Assembly: GCF_001570485.1 (NCBI RefSeq)
Contig: NZ_BCTA01000093.1
Coordinates: 124,001 to 188,000 of the forward strand
Direction of reading: 5' to 3'
Length of the DNA: 64,000 bases
Source: Mycolicibacterium novocastrense
Lineage (GTDB): Bacteria > Actinomycetota > Actinomycetes > Mycobacteriales > Mycobacteriaceae
Shown: positions 56,263 through 64,000 of the stretch, piece by piece
How positions within the stretch are numbered: the stretch's first letter is position 1
How the letters are laid out: the number at the start of each line of letters is the position of its first letter
Notes under the pieces: generated by a model
What the model was told of the DNA's origin: nothing
Database searches by the model: none
What the model saw: the letters and a program-made list of their open reading frames with translations, nothing else
Made by a program: the position numbers and the translations under genes

Positions 56263-56750
56263 GCGCGCCAGCGGGCGGGCCGTCGGGAGCCTGGACGCCG
56301 CACCACCGCGAGGGCCGTATCGCCCCGGTGATGCAGAAAGAGCACGACAGGCCGGCCGGCCTGGACCACCCGCGAGCACCACGGCGCCCGCGCGGCATCC
56401 CCTACTTCGAGAAGTACGCATGGCTGTTCATGCGGTTCTCGGGCGTCGCGCTGGTCTTTTTGGCGCTCGGCCACCTTTTCGTGATGTTGATGTGGGAGGA
56501 CGGGGTCTACCGCATCGACTTCAACTACGTCGCCCAGCGCTGGGCGTCGCCGTTCTGGCAGATCTGGGACATGGCGCTGCTGTGGTTGGCCCAGCTGCAC
56601 GGAGCCAACGGCCTGCGGACCATCATCGGTGACTACGCGCGCAAGAACACCACGAAATTCTGGCTGAACTCGCTGTTGCTGCTGGCGACGGGATTCACGC
56701 TGGTGCTGGGCAGCTACGTGCTGGTGACCTTCGACGCGAACATCTCATGA
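56259..56750 (+). CDS. sdhD: Succinate dehydrogenase membrane subunit SdhD
   Basis: The 163-aa hydrophobic anchor has a polar N-terminus of about 50 residues, then three helices (FMRFSGVALVFLALGHLFVMLM, IWDMALLWLAQLHGANGLRTI, LLLLATGFTLVLGSYVLV). LGHLF and QLHGANG carry the histidines and quinone-site residues. The GTG at 56259 overlaps the sdhC stop. Confidence 0.91.
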   Translation: MSAPAGGPSGAWTPHHREGRIAPVMQKEHDRPAGLDHPRAPRRPRGIPYFEKYAWLFMRFSGVALVFLALGHLFVMLMWEDGVYRIDFNYVAQRWASPFWQIWDMALLWLAQLHGANGLRTIIGDYARKNTTKFWLNSLLLLATGFTLVLGSYVLVTFDANIS

Positions 56751-56763
56751 GGGTGAGCTTCAC

Positions 56764-58518
56764 ATGATTCAGGAACATCGCTACGACGTCGTGATCGTCG
56801 GTGCGGGCGGCGCCGGGATGCGCGCAGCAGTGGAGGCGGGCCCGCGGGCCCGCACCGCGGTGCTGACGAAGCTGTACCCGACGCGCAGCCACACCGGCGC
56901 GGCGCAGGGCGGTATGTGTGCCGCGCTGGCCAACGTCGAAGAGGACAACTGGGAGTGGCACACCTTCGACACGGTCAAGGGCGGCGACTACCTCGCCGAC
57001 CAGGACGCGGTCGAGATCATGTGCAGGGAAGCCATCGACGCGGTGCTGGACCTCGAGAAGATGGGGATGCCGTTCAACCGCACCCCCGAGGGCCGCATCG
57101 ACCAGCGCCGCTTCGGCGGGCACACCCGCGACCATGGCAAGGCTCCGGTCCGCCGGGCCTGTTACGCCGCCGACCGCACCGGCCACATGATCCTGCAGAC
57201 GCTGTATCAGAACTGCGTCAAGCACGACGTCGAGTTCTTCAACGAGTTCTACGCGCTCGACATCGCGATCACCGAAACGCAGTCCGGCCCGGTGGCCACC
57301 GGCGTCATCGCCTATGAGCTGGCCACCGGCGACATCCACGTCTTCCACGCCAAGGCCATCGTGTTCGCCACCGGCGGGTCGGGCCGGATGTACAAGACGA
57401 CTTCCAATGCGCACACGCTGACCGGGGACGGCCTCGGCATCGTTTTCCGCAAGGGACTTCCACTGGAGGACATGGAGTTTCACCAGTTCCATCCGACCGG
57501 TCTGGCCGGCCTCGGCATCCTGATCTCCGAGGCGGTGCGCGGCGAGGGTGGCCGGTTGTTGAACGGTGACGGCGAGCGCTTCATGGAGCGCTACGCGCCG
57601 ACGATCGTCGACCTGGCACCGCGCGACATCGTCGCCAGGTCGATGGTGCTCGAGGTGCTCGAGGGCCGTGGCGCGGGGCCCAACAAGGACTACGTCTACA
57701 TCGACGTGCGCCACCTCGGCGAGGACGTGCTCGAGGCCAAGCTGCCCGACATCACCGAATTCGCCCGCACCTACCTGGGCGTCGACCCGGTCAAGGAGCT
57801 GGTGCCGGTCTACCCGACGTGTCACTACGTGATGGGCGGCATCCCGACCAACGTCAACGGCCAGGTGCTGCGCGACAACACGACCATCGTCCCCGGGCTG
57901 TACGCCGCGGGTGAATGCGCGTGCGTGTCCGTCCACGGCGCCAACCGGCTGGGTACCAACTCGCTGCTGGACATCAACGTGTTCGGCCGTCGCGCGGGCA
58001 TCGCCGCGGCCAACTACGCACTGGGACATGACCATGTCCCCCTTCCGCAGAATCCGGCGGGCATGGTGGTCGACTGGGTCGGCGACATTCTCTCCGAGCA
58101 CGGCAACGAGCGCGTCGCCGACATCCGCGGGGCTCTGCAGCAGTCGATGGACAACAATGCGGCGGTGTTCCGCACCGAGGAGACACTCAAACAGGCGCTC
58201 ACCGACATCCACGCGCTCAAGGAGCGGTACTCGCGAATCACGGTGCACGACAAGGGCAAGCGCTACAACAGCGATCTGCTCGAGGCGATCGAGCTCGGCT
58301 TCCTGCTCGAGCTCGCCGAGGTCACCGTCGTTGGGGCGTTGAACCGCAAGGAGTCTCGCGGCGGCCACGCCCGCGAGGACTACCCCAACCGCGACGACAC
58401 GAACTACATGCGCCACACCATGGCCTACAAGGAGGGCGCGGACCTTCTGTCCGACATCCGGCTGGACTACAAGCCCGTGGTCCAGACGCGCTATGAGCCG
58501 ATGGAACGGAAGTACTGA
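56764..58518 (+). CDS. sdhA: Succinate dehydrogenase flavoprotein subunit
   Basis: The 584-aa flavoprotein oxidises succinate to fumarate with covalently bound FAD. YDVVIVGAGGAGMRAAVEAG is the FAD loop, SHTGAAQGGMCAAL contains the His that links FAD, and GHTRDHGKAPVRRACYAADRTGH the substrate site. PTCHYVMGG and GANRLGTNSLLDINVFGR close the active centre. It corresponds to Rv3318. Confidence 0.96.
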   Translation: MIQEHRYDVVIVGAGGAGMRAAVEAGPRARTAVLTKLYPTRSHTGAAQGGMCAALANVEEDNWEWHTFDTVKGGDYLADQDAVEIMCREAIDAVLDLEKMGMPFNRTPEGRIDQRRFGGHTRDHGKAPVRRACYAADRTGHMILQTLYQNCVKHDVEFFNEFYALDIAITETQSGPVATGVIAYELATGDIHVFHAKAIVFATGGSGRMYKTTSNAHTLTGDGLGIVFRKGLPLEDMEFHQFHPTGLAGLGILISEAVRGEGGRLLNGDGERFMERYAPTIVDLAPRDIVARSMVLEVLEGRGAGPNKDYVYIDVRHLGEDVLEAKLPDITEFARTYLGVDPVKELVPVYPTCHYVMGGIPTNVNGQVLRDNTTIVPGLYAAGECACVSVHGANRLGTNSLLDINVFGRRAGIAAANYALGHDHVPLPQNPAGMVVDWVGDILSEHGNERVADIRGALQQSMDNNAAVFRTEETLKQALTDIHALKERYSRITVHDKGKRYNSDLLEAIELGFLLELAEVTVVGALNRKESRGGHAREDYPNRDDTNYMRHTMAYKEGADLLSDIRLDYKPVVQTRYEPMERKY

Positions 58519-58522
58519 TCAA

Positions 58523-59323
58523 ATGACCCTAGCGCCTGACGTAAAAGGCCCGGCCACCAAAGACCCCGAGCTGCCGCCCGTGCCCGAGGGCGCGGTGATG
58601 GTGACGCTGAAGATCGCGCGGTTCAATCCGGAGGACCCCGACGCCTACGCCGATTCGGGCGGCTGGCAGAGCTTCCGGGTTCCGTGCCTGCCCACCGACC
58701 GGCTACTGAACCTGCTGCACTACGTGAAGTGGTACCTGGACGGCACGCTGACGTTCCGTCGGTCGTGCGCGCACGGGGTGTGCGGCTCGGATGCGATGCG
58801 GATCAACGGCGTCAACCGGTTGGCCTGCAAGGTGCTGATGCGCGACATGCTGCCGAAGAACCCGAAAAAGCAGCTCACCATCACCATCGAGCCGATCCGC
58901 GGGCTACCCGTCGAGAAGGACCTCGTCGTGGACATGGAGCCGTTCTTCGACGCCTACCGCGCGATCAAGCCGTACCTGGTCACCAGCGGCAATCCGCCTA
59001 CGCGCGAACGGATTCAGAGCCAGACCGACCGGGCCCGCTACGACGACACCACCAAGTGCATCCTGTGCGCCTGCTGCACGACGAGCTGCCCGATCTACTG
59101 GAGCGAGGGGTCGTACTTCGGTCCCGCAGCGATCGTCAACGCGCACCGGTTCATCTTCGACAGCCGCGACGAAGCCGCCGCCGAGCGGCTCGACATCCTC
59201 AACGAGGTCGACGGGGTGTGGCGCTGCCGCACGACGTTCAACTGCACCGAGTCCTGCCCGCGCGGCATCCAGGTCACCCAGGCCATCCAGGAGGTCAAGC
59301 GCGCGCTGATGTTCGCGCGCTGA
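58523..59323 (+). CDS. sdhB: Succinate dehydrogenase iron-sulfur subunit
   Basis: The 266-aa subunit carries three Fe-S clusters. The 2Fe-2S set is in CAHGVCGSDAM, the 4Fe-4S set in CILCACCTTSCPIYW, and the 3Fe-4S set in CRTTFNCTESCPRGI. ATG 58523 fits the family length; the frame reaching 58493 overlaps sdhA. The last 13 codons are repeated, with two changed bases and ending in a stop, at 60341-60381 beyond the hydrolase gene, a duplication footprint. It corresponds to Rv3319. Confidence 0.96.
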   Translation: MTLAPDVKGPATKDPELPPVPEGAVMVTLKIARFNPEDPDAYADSGGWQSFRVPCLPTDRLLNLLHYVKWYLDGTLTFRRSCAHGVCGSDAMRINGVNRLACKVLMRDMLPKNPKKQLTITIEPIRGLPVEKDLVVDMEPFFDAYRAIKPYLVTSGNPPTRERIQSQTDRARYDDTTKCILCACCTTSCPIYWSEGSYFGPAAIVNAHRFIFDSRDEAAAERLDILNEVDGVWRCRTTFNCTESCPRGIQVTQAIQEVKRALMFAR

Positions 59324-59349
59324 TAGCGAACCGAAGAGCTCCTTTCGCC

Positions 59350-59366
59350 GTTGTATCCACTACAAC
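59350..59366. promoter_or_regulatory. Inverted repeat upstream of the alpha/beta hydrolase
   Basis: GTTGTA (59350-59355) and TACAAC (59361-59366) are perfect 6-bp arms around 5 nt, 16 nt before the hydrolase start. It could be an operator or part of a weak terminator of sdhCDAB. Confidence 0.4.
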
Positions 59367-59382
59367 CCCCGAGAGGAGCGCA

Positions 59383-60297
59383 GTGTCGATACTGTCCTGG
59401 CAGCCCGTCGCCGACGGCGTGGCGCGCCTGTTCGCCCGAACCTTCAACACCGAACCGAAGCCGGGCGTGCGATTCGGAGACATCGAGGGCGATACGAGCA
59501 CCGACGTCGTCGCGACCCGGCACGGACCCACCGCGGTGACGATCTACCGGCCACCGCCCTCGGCAACACCGGGCCCCGGCGTCTACGTCAACATCCACGG
59601 CGGTGGTTTCGTCGCCGGCCATCCGGAGCAGGACGACCCGTGGTGTCGCTACCTGGCCGCGCACGCCGGGGTGGTCGTCGTCAACACCGACTATGTACTC
59701 GCACCCGGCCACCGGTTCCCCACCGCGGCGCAACAATTGCTCGACGTGGTGCGGTGGGCGGCCGCCGAGGAACGAGACTGGGATGGCAGCCGGTTGTGCG
59801 TCGGCGGACAGAGCGCCGGCGGCAACCTGTCGGCCGCGGTCAGCCGGATGGCCCTCGAAGAAGGGGGCCCGGCGATCGCGCTGCAGGTGCTGCACTATGC
59901 GCCGCTGGACCTGGTGACACCGGCTGCGGAGAAGCGCTCTCCGCTGGGTCGTGACGCCATGCTCAAACCGTGGATGGCTGAGGTCTTCGACACGGCCTAC
60001 ATTCCGCGGCGCGAGGACCGCACTCACCGGTTCGCCTCGCCGGCGTGGGGGTCCAACGCCGACGACCTCGCCGGGATCGCCCCCGCGGTCGTCATCACCA
60101 CCGAGTTCGACATCCTCCGCGACGAAGGCGTCCGGTACGCGGCCAAGCTGGACGCCGCGGGCGCGCTGGTGCGCCATCACGATGTCGTCGGCGTCGACCA
60201 CGGCTACAACGTCCGAAGCGACAACACCGACGTGACGCGGCGCATGTACGACGTGCTCGTGGACCACGTGCGCAACGCGACCGCTCCGCGGACCTGA
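59383..60297 (+). CDS. Alpha/beta hydrolase (HSL-type esterase/lipase)
   Basis: The 304-aa esterase belongs to the hormone-sensitive lipase group. The oxyanion motif is NIHGGGFVAGHP, the nucleophile Ser is in GGQSAGGN, Asp in TTEFDILRDEG, and His in GVDHGYN. The GTG at 59383 follows GAGAGGAG. It lies between sdhB and a duplicate of the sdhB end, so it was probably inserted or displaced into a former sdhB-adjacent site. M. tuberculosis has, as I recall, no such gene directly behind sdhB. Confidence 0.88.
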   Translation: MSILSWQPVADGVARLFARTFNTEPKPGVRFGDIEGDTSTDVVATRHGPTAVTIYRPPPSATPGPGVYVNIHGGGFVAGHPEQDDPWCRYLAAHAGVVVVNTDYVLAPGHRFPTAAQQLLDVVRWAAAEERDWDGSRLCVGGQSAGGNLSAAVSRMALEEGGPAIALQVLHYAPLDLVTPAAEKRSPLGRDAMLKPWMAEVFDTAYIPRREDRTHRFASPAWGSNADDLAGIAPAVVITTEFDILRDEGVRYAAKLDAAGALVRHHDVVGVDHGYNVRSDNTDVTRRMYDVLVDHVRNATAPRT

Positions 60298-60340
60298 CCG
60301 CGAATCGGAACGCACAGAAACCCGTATCGCACCCCTCCCC

Positions 60341-60381
60341 GCCATCCAGGAGTTCAAGCGCGCGTTGATGTTCGCGCGCTA
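60341..60381 (+). pseudogene. Duplicated 3' end of sdhB
   Basis: 40 bases (60341-60380) repeat the end of sdhB (59282-59321) with only two differences, both within otherwise identical stretches (GCCATCCAGGAG, GTTCGCGCGC). The translated remnant reads AIQEFKRALMFAR, then a TAG stop against AIQEVKRALMFAR in sdhB. The TAG sits in a CTAG palindrome that also provides the stop codon of the minus-strand cyclase gene. This is a remnant of duplication or gene conversion, not an expressed gene. Confidence 0.85.
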
Positions 60382-63300
60382 GGAGCGAGGCATCGCGTCG
60401 GCCAGCTGGATGTGTCCCCGGAAGCCGAATTCGACCGCCAGGGCGCGATAGCGCTCGACGAGGTCGCGAAAGCCGCTGTCGTCGCCTTGCGCGCGGGCCA
60501 GTCGGGCACGCATGCGCAGCAGCTGGATCTCGTTGACAACCACGCCGGGTTCGGTGGCCATGTCCGCGAACCGGTCGATGTGCTCGGCCGCCTCCCGGAT
60601 GTCATCGGGTCCGCCGCGCCGAAGCAGCGACTCCACCAGAACCGCGAAGGCCTCTACAGAGAAGAGCTTCTCTTCGTTTCGCACTAGCGTGTTGACAATC
60701 GATCTCAGGTCCTCGATGGCGTCGTCGAGGTCGCCTGAAGCGGCGGCGATCTCGGCGATGCGCACTCTGGCGCCGACCGCGGGCGAGAAAATGGAACTGC
60801 CCTCGTACAGGTCGCACGACTCGCGGAGAGCCTCCAATCCGCGTCGCCGCTCGGCTTCCGTCGGCTGCGAAGTGAGAACCAGTCCCAGGGCCGAACAAGC
60901 GGTGGCCAGCGCGAGAACGTCGCCGATCTCCCGTCCCTTCCGGACCGCTTCCTCCGTGTCCGCAAGGACGCGATCGTCGGCAACGATGGCCTTTGTGTGC
61001 ATGCCGAACGAGTAGCCGATTCCGATAATGAACACCAGGAGTGTCCCGACCGGGTGAACTTCACGTTCCAGCGTGGCACTTCGGCGTGCGCTCTGCAACC
61101 AATCAGGTTCGCCAAGAACACATTTGGCGACCGAACCCCAGATCAACGCCGTCGCCAGCGCCGAGCTGACCTGCTCGCCGCTCATGTCCGCGCCTGTGTA
61201 ACCCTCGAGCAGTCCGGCCGCCCAATCCGCGATGTGATGCGCCTCTCGCACCTCCCCGGCGAGTATCTTCGCCATCACGCCCGCATGGATGTACGCGAGC
61301 GCCCTCACCGCACCCTCGCATCTCTGAAGCAATTCGAATTGCTCGGACGCCAGCGTGGAAGCTTCGCGGTGGCGATGCTGGAAACTCAGCAAAGCGATCT
61401 GGCCGTACATGCCGATCGCCAGCGACAGGTAGTCACCGCAACCCTCACACAGTTCCCTGAGTTCTTCGAAGCCGGTGTCGGCCAGGCCACCGCCGACTCG
61501 CCAGGTCGACATGCACAGCATCGTCTTCGGCACGATGCGCAGGGCCGTGCGGTTCGGGTCGCCCTCGGGCAACGCGTCGGCGGCTTTCGCGGCGCGCTCC
61601 CAACCCGCCCGCGCGCCTCGGATGTCGCGCTGTACCGACCAGGAGGCCGCCCGCAGGTGCCAGTTGTACGCCGCCGCCAGATCGCCTGCCGCTTCCAGGT
61701 GTTCGGCGATCAATGCCGCGTTCTCACCCGCCGGGCTACCCTCTTCGATTGCGGCCGCCAGGCGCCGATGCAGTTCGGCGCGTTCGGATTTCAGCTGCGA
61801 CTCGAGTGCCACCGTGCGGATCAGCGGATTGCGGAAGACGAACTCAGGCCGACTACCGAACCTGATCTGCTCGATGAGCTGCGCATCGAGCAGATCCTCC
61901 ACGGCGGGTTCGACCCCGAGCGCACTCACGAGATCCAAACCGAATTCCGCGCCGACGACCGCCCCGGCGCAGAGCGTGCGCTTCGCTTTCGAGTCCAGAC
62001 GGTCGATGCGCGCCGCGATCGTCGTCTGCAGAGTCGCGGGCACGCTCACACCGGCGTCGTCTGCCGCGTTGCGAAACCGCCCGGGCTCGCCGTCGAGCAC
62101 GCCGCGCTCGGCGAGTTCGCGCACCATCTCCTCGGCGAACAGCGGATTGCCCGCTGCCCGTTCGCGAATCGTTTCGCGCAGCTCCCCGACCGAATCGGCG
62201 GCGCCGAGCAGTGCGTCGACGATCGCGCACACGTCCGCGTCGCGAAGCGGCGCCAGCGCGATGGTGTGCCCGCCCCGGATCCGCGTCAAAATCCCTTGGT
62301 ACTCGGGTCGATACGTGATCACCGTCAAAAGGTGCGTCTGAGGGACCACCGTCAGGAAGTCCGCCAGCATCGACTCGCTGACCTCGTCCATCCAATGCAC
62401 ATCCTCGATGACGTACACCGCAGGAATCTTGCGAGCGAGGCAGTAGGTGTTGACCATCGCGGTCAACCGCCGCCGCCTGGCCTCCGGGGTGATGGTCGCC
62501 GACGCGGCATGGGGCTCGCCGATGCCCAACAGATCCTCGAACAGCAGCACGTCCTCGGCGTCGACATCGGGGAGGGCAGCGCGGAGCCGGGCACGCGCGG
62601 AGGCACCGTCGAGACGCTCCACGCCGGTAGCCGTCCGGAGTAACGCGGCCAGCGCATGGAACGGGACCTGCTTGGTGTGCGACTCGCAGAAGGAGCGGAC
62701 CACCTCGATGCCCCGCCGATCGGCCAGCGCCGCGACCTCGCGCGCGAGCCGGCTTTTGCCGATACCCGGCGGTCCGACCAACCCGACCACGGCGCCGTGG
62801 CCGTCGATCGCGCCCTCCAGCAGCCCCGCGGCAGCCGCCAGCTCCCACCGTCGGCCGACCAACGGCGATTCGTCGCGCCGATCGGGGCGGTGGAGCCTAC
62901 TGATGCTGATCAGTCGGTGAGCCGCAACCGGTTCCTCGGCGCCCTTGATCCGTACCCGCTCGGGCTCACCGAGGACGGCCACACCGTCGACCAGCCGCGC
63001 CGTCGACTCGCTGAGCATCACCGCACCGGGCGCGGCGACCGCCTCCATGCGTTGCGCGATGCCGACCTGCTCGCCGATCGCGGTGTAACCGAATGCACCG
63101 GAACCCATGTCGCCGGTGATGACCCGGCCGGAGTTCAGCCCGACGCGCAACCGGAGCTCGACACCGTCGCGTCGTGCGACGTCGGCCGCGAGGCGCTCGG
63201 CCTCCTCCTGCAGCCCCAGGGCCGCCAGGCAGGCGCTCGCGGCGTGGTCCTCCAACGCTACGGGCGCGCCGAACACCGCCATCAGCCCGTCGCCGGTGAA

Positions 63301-63591
63301 CTTGTCCACGGTGCCGTCGTAACGCCGGATGACCGCGGCGCAGCGTTCGACGAGGTCGGTGATGATCTCGCGCAACCGTTCGGCACCGAGCGCCGCCGCG
63401 ATGTCCATGGACCGCACCACGTCGGCGAACAACACGGTCACGTGCTTGTACTCGGCGGATCGGGCGGATTGCACGACCGCGGCGCCACACTCACTGCAGA
63501 ACTTGGCGGTCGCCGCCAGCGGCGCTTCGCAGCCGGCGCAATGAAGATCCGCGGCGGTCGCTGTGCCGCCCGGACCCCGCCCTGCGTCCAC
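60379..63591 (-). CDS. Cyclase-like regulator with zinc ribbon, AAA ATPase and TPR-like region
   Basis: The 1070-aa protein begins with a zinc ribbon (Cys18, 21, 32, 35). A class III nucleotide cyclase domain covers about 45-215, an AAA ATPase domain starts near 245 with Walker A GPPGIGKS (273-280), and the rest is helical and TPR-like. In the cyclase domain Asp57, Asp101 and Lys97 (KFTGDG) are kept. The segment usually written GD-x-x-N reads IGEQVGIAQR, with Glu174 in place of Asp and Gly177 in place of Asn; Arg181 remains. Activity may be low or lost. Several mycobacterial proteins of this size share the AIGEQVG change. The GTG at 63591 is the frame start. Confidence 0.88.
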   Translation of the reverse strand: MDAGRGPGGTATAADLHCAGCEAPLAATAKFCSECGAAVVQSARSAEYKHVTVLFADVVRSMDIAAALGAERLREIITDLVERCAAVIRRYDGTVDKFTGDGLMAVFGAPVALEDHAASACLAALGLQEEAERLAADVARRDGVELRLRVGLNSGRVITGDMGSGAFGYTAIGEQVGIAQRMEAVAAPGAVMLSESTARLVDGVAVLGEPERVRIKGAEEPVAAHRLISISRLHRPDRRDESPLVGRRWELAAAAGLLEGAIDGHGAVVGLVGPPGIGKSRLAREVAALADRRGIEVVRSFCESHTKQVPFHALAALLRTATGVERLDGASARARLRAALPDVDAEDVLLFEDLLGIGEPHAASATITPEARRRRLTAMVNTYCLARKIPAVYVIEDVHWMDEVSESMLADFLTVVPQTHLLTVITYRPEYQGILTRIRGGHTIALAPLRDADVCAIVDALLGAADSVGELRETIRERAAGNPLFAEEMVRELAERGVLDGEPGRFRNAADDAGVSVPATLQTTIAARIDRLDSKAKRTLCAGAVVGAEFGLDLVSALGVEPAVEDLLDAQLIEQIRFGSRPEFVFRNPLIRTVALESQLKSERAELHRRLAAAIEEGSPAGENAALIAEHLEAAGDLAAAYNWHLRAASWSVQRDIRGARAGWERAAKAADALPEGDPNRTALRIVPKTMLCMSTWRVGGGLADTGFEELRELCEGCGDYLSLAIGMYGQIALLSFQHRHREASTLASEQFELLQRCEGAVRALAYIHAGVMAKILAGEVREAHHIADWAAGLLEGYTGADMSGEQVSSALATALIWGSVAKCVLGEPDWLQSARRSATLEREVHPVGTLLVFIIGIGYSFGMHTKAIVADDRVLADTEEAVRKGREIGDVLALATACSALGLVLTSQPTEAERRRGLEALRESCDLYEGSSIFSPAVGARVRIAEIAAASGDLDDAIEDLRSIVNTLVRNEEKLFSVEAFAVLVESLLRRGGPDDIREAAEHIDRFADMATEPGVVVNEIQLLRMRARLARAQGDDSGFRDLVERYRALAVEFGFRGHIQLADAMPRS

Positions 63592-63671
63592 CTGGACATC
63601 GTGTCACCAGCGCGGACGCCATGTCGCACATTCGGCTGTCACACATCGGCGGGCTGTCTCGTCTAACCGGT

Positions 63672-64000
63672 ATGACCGAGAACGCACAGAAAACGCGGAT
63701 CGAACCCCTGCCCCCGCAGCGCGCGACGCTGCTGACCAAGCTCCTGTACCGGGTGGCCAAGCGCCGGTTCGGCGAGGTCCCCGAGCCCTTCGCCGTGGCG
63801 GCGCATCACCCCCGGTTGATGATCGCCAACGTCGTGCACGAAGGCATGCTGCAGTCGGGGTCGAAGAAGCTACCCAAGAGCGTCCGCGAGCTGGCGGTGT
63901 TCTGGGCCGCCCGGACGGTCGGATGCTCGTGGTGCGTCGACTTCGGCGCGATGCTGCAACGCCTCGACGGCCTCGATGTCGACCGCCTCAAGCACATCGA
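63672..64000 (+). CDS. Carboxymuconolactone decarboxylase/AhpD-family protein, N-terminal part
   Basis: The gene runs off the right edge after about 109 codons. It contains FWAARTVGCSWCVDFGAML with a CxxC redox pair followed by the catalytic region of the AhpD/CMD fold. Proteins of this kind reduce alkyl hydroperoxides or act as decarboxylases. ATG 63672 is divergent from the cyclase gene with 80 nt between. The first 40 nt resemble sequence at 60309-60345, next to the sdhB remnant. Confidence 0.78.
   Translation, partial: MTENAQKTRIEPLPPQRATLLTKLLYRVAKRRFGEVPEPFAVAAHHPRLMIANVVHEGMLQSGSKKLPKSVRELAVFWAARTVGCSWCVDFGAMLQRLDGLDVDRLKHI

Noticed and set aside
56695..58416. Minus-strand frame of 573 codons opposite sdhA
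   Set aside because: It is antisense to sdhA, which is complete and typical.
1..64000. CRISPR arrays, tRNA or rRNA genes, intact insertion sequences
   Set aside because: No regularly spaced direct repeats, cloverleaf sequences, rRNA stretches or transposase motifs were recognised by reading both strands; a dedicated search could still find a small RNA.

Overview
The window is high-G+C actinobacterial DNA with a typical mycobacterial gene set. Its conserved parts follow, from memory, the gene order of Mycobacterium tuberculosis Rv3284 to Rv3319: SufE-like, accA3, sigF/rsbW, a TetR gene, lhr, nei, pseudouridine synthase, glpD, lpdA, a gamma-glutamylcyclotransferase-like gene, amiA1/amiB1, a purine phosphorylase, pmmB, upp, an Rv3311-like gene, add, deoA, cdd and sdhCDAB. 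The accessory load (topoisomerase IB, heptose genes, a family 2 glycoside hydrolase, a DesA3-type desaturase) suggests an environmental, rapid-grower-type Mycobacterium/Mycolicibacterium. No rRNA, tRNA, CRISPR array or intact insertion sequence was found.

Layout. 0-5.1 kb: end of a sufE-like gene, accA3, a MobA-like transferase, a STAS-domain gene and the rsbW-sigF stress operon. 5.3-6.3 kb: DNA topoisomerase IB. 6.3-19.4 kb: a surface-glycan locus. Nine minus-strand genes with overlapping or near-overlapping ends make UDP-glucuronate, possibly UDP-xylose, and ADP-D-glycero-D-manno-heptose (GmhA, HldE, and a GmhB phosphatase fused to a GT2 glycosyltransferase). They also encode two heptosyltransferase-family GT9 enzymes and a NodU-type O-carbamoyltransferase. 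Three further glycosyltransferases follow. 19.4-22.4 kb: a stress mini-locus (small acidic protein, CsbD, UsfY, membrane protein, FMN reductase, PAS-ANTAR). 22.5-25.7 kb: an Mrr-like membrane protein, an AbiEi/DUF559-like gene, an SDR and a TetR regulator. 25.8-31.1 kb: lhr and nei. 31.2-38.7 kb: a second accessory block (DesA3-type desaturase with its reductase and TetR, enoyl-CoA hydratase, SDR, proline-rich secreted protein, GH2 hydrolase). 38.7-59.3 kb: the conserved run from the pseudouridine synthase to sdhB. 59.3-64 kb: an alpha/beta hydrolase, a large cyclase/ATPase regulator and the start of an AhpD/CMD-family gene.

Three signals stand out. First, the heptose/carbamoyl glycan operon is unusual for an organism without LPS. 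Second, seven SigF-type promoters (GTTT or GTTA, 15-16 nt or the sigma-B-like 14 nt after GTTTAG, then GGGTA or GGGAA) precede rsbW and, in the 16-22 kb region, the genes of the stress locus and the neighbouring glycosyltransferases. This suggests that SigF couples envelope glycosylation to stress. Third, a family of intergenic palindromes with conserved architecture occurs at gene ends. Both DUF559-like genes in the window are bracketed by a pair of them. A duplicated fragment of the sdhB 3' end beyond the neighbouring hydrolase gene records a past rearrangement.
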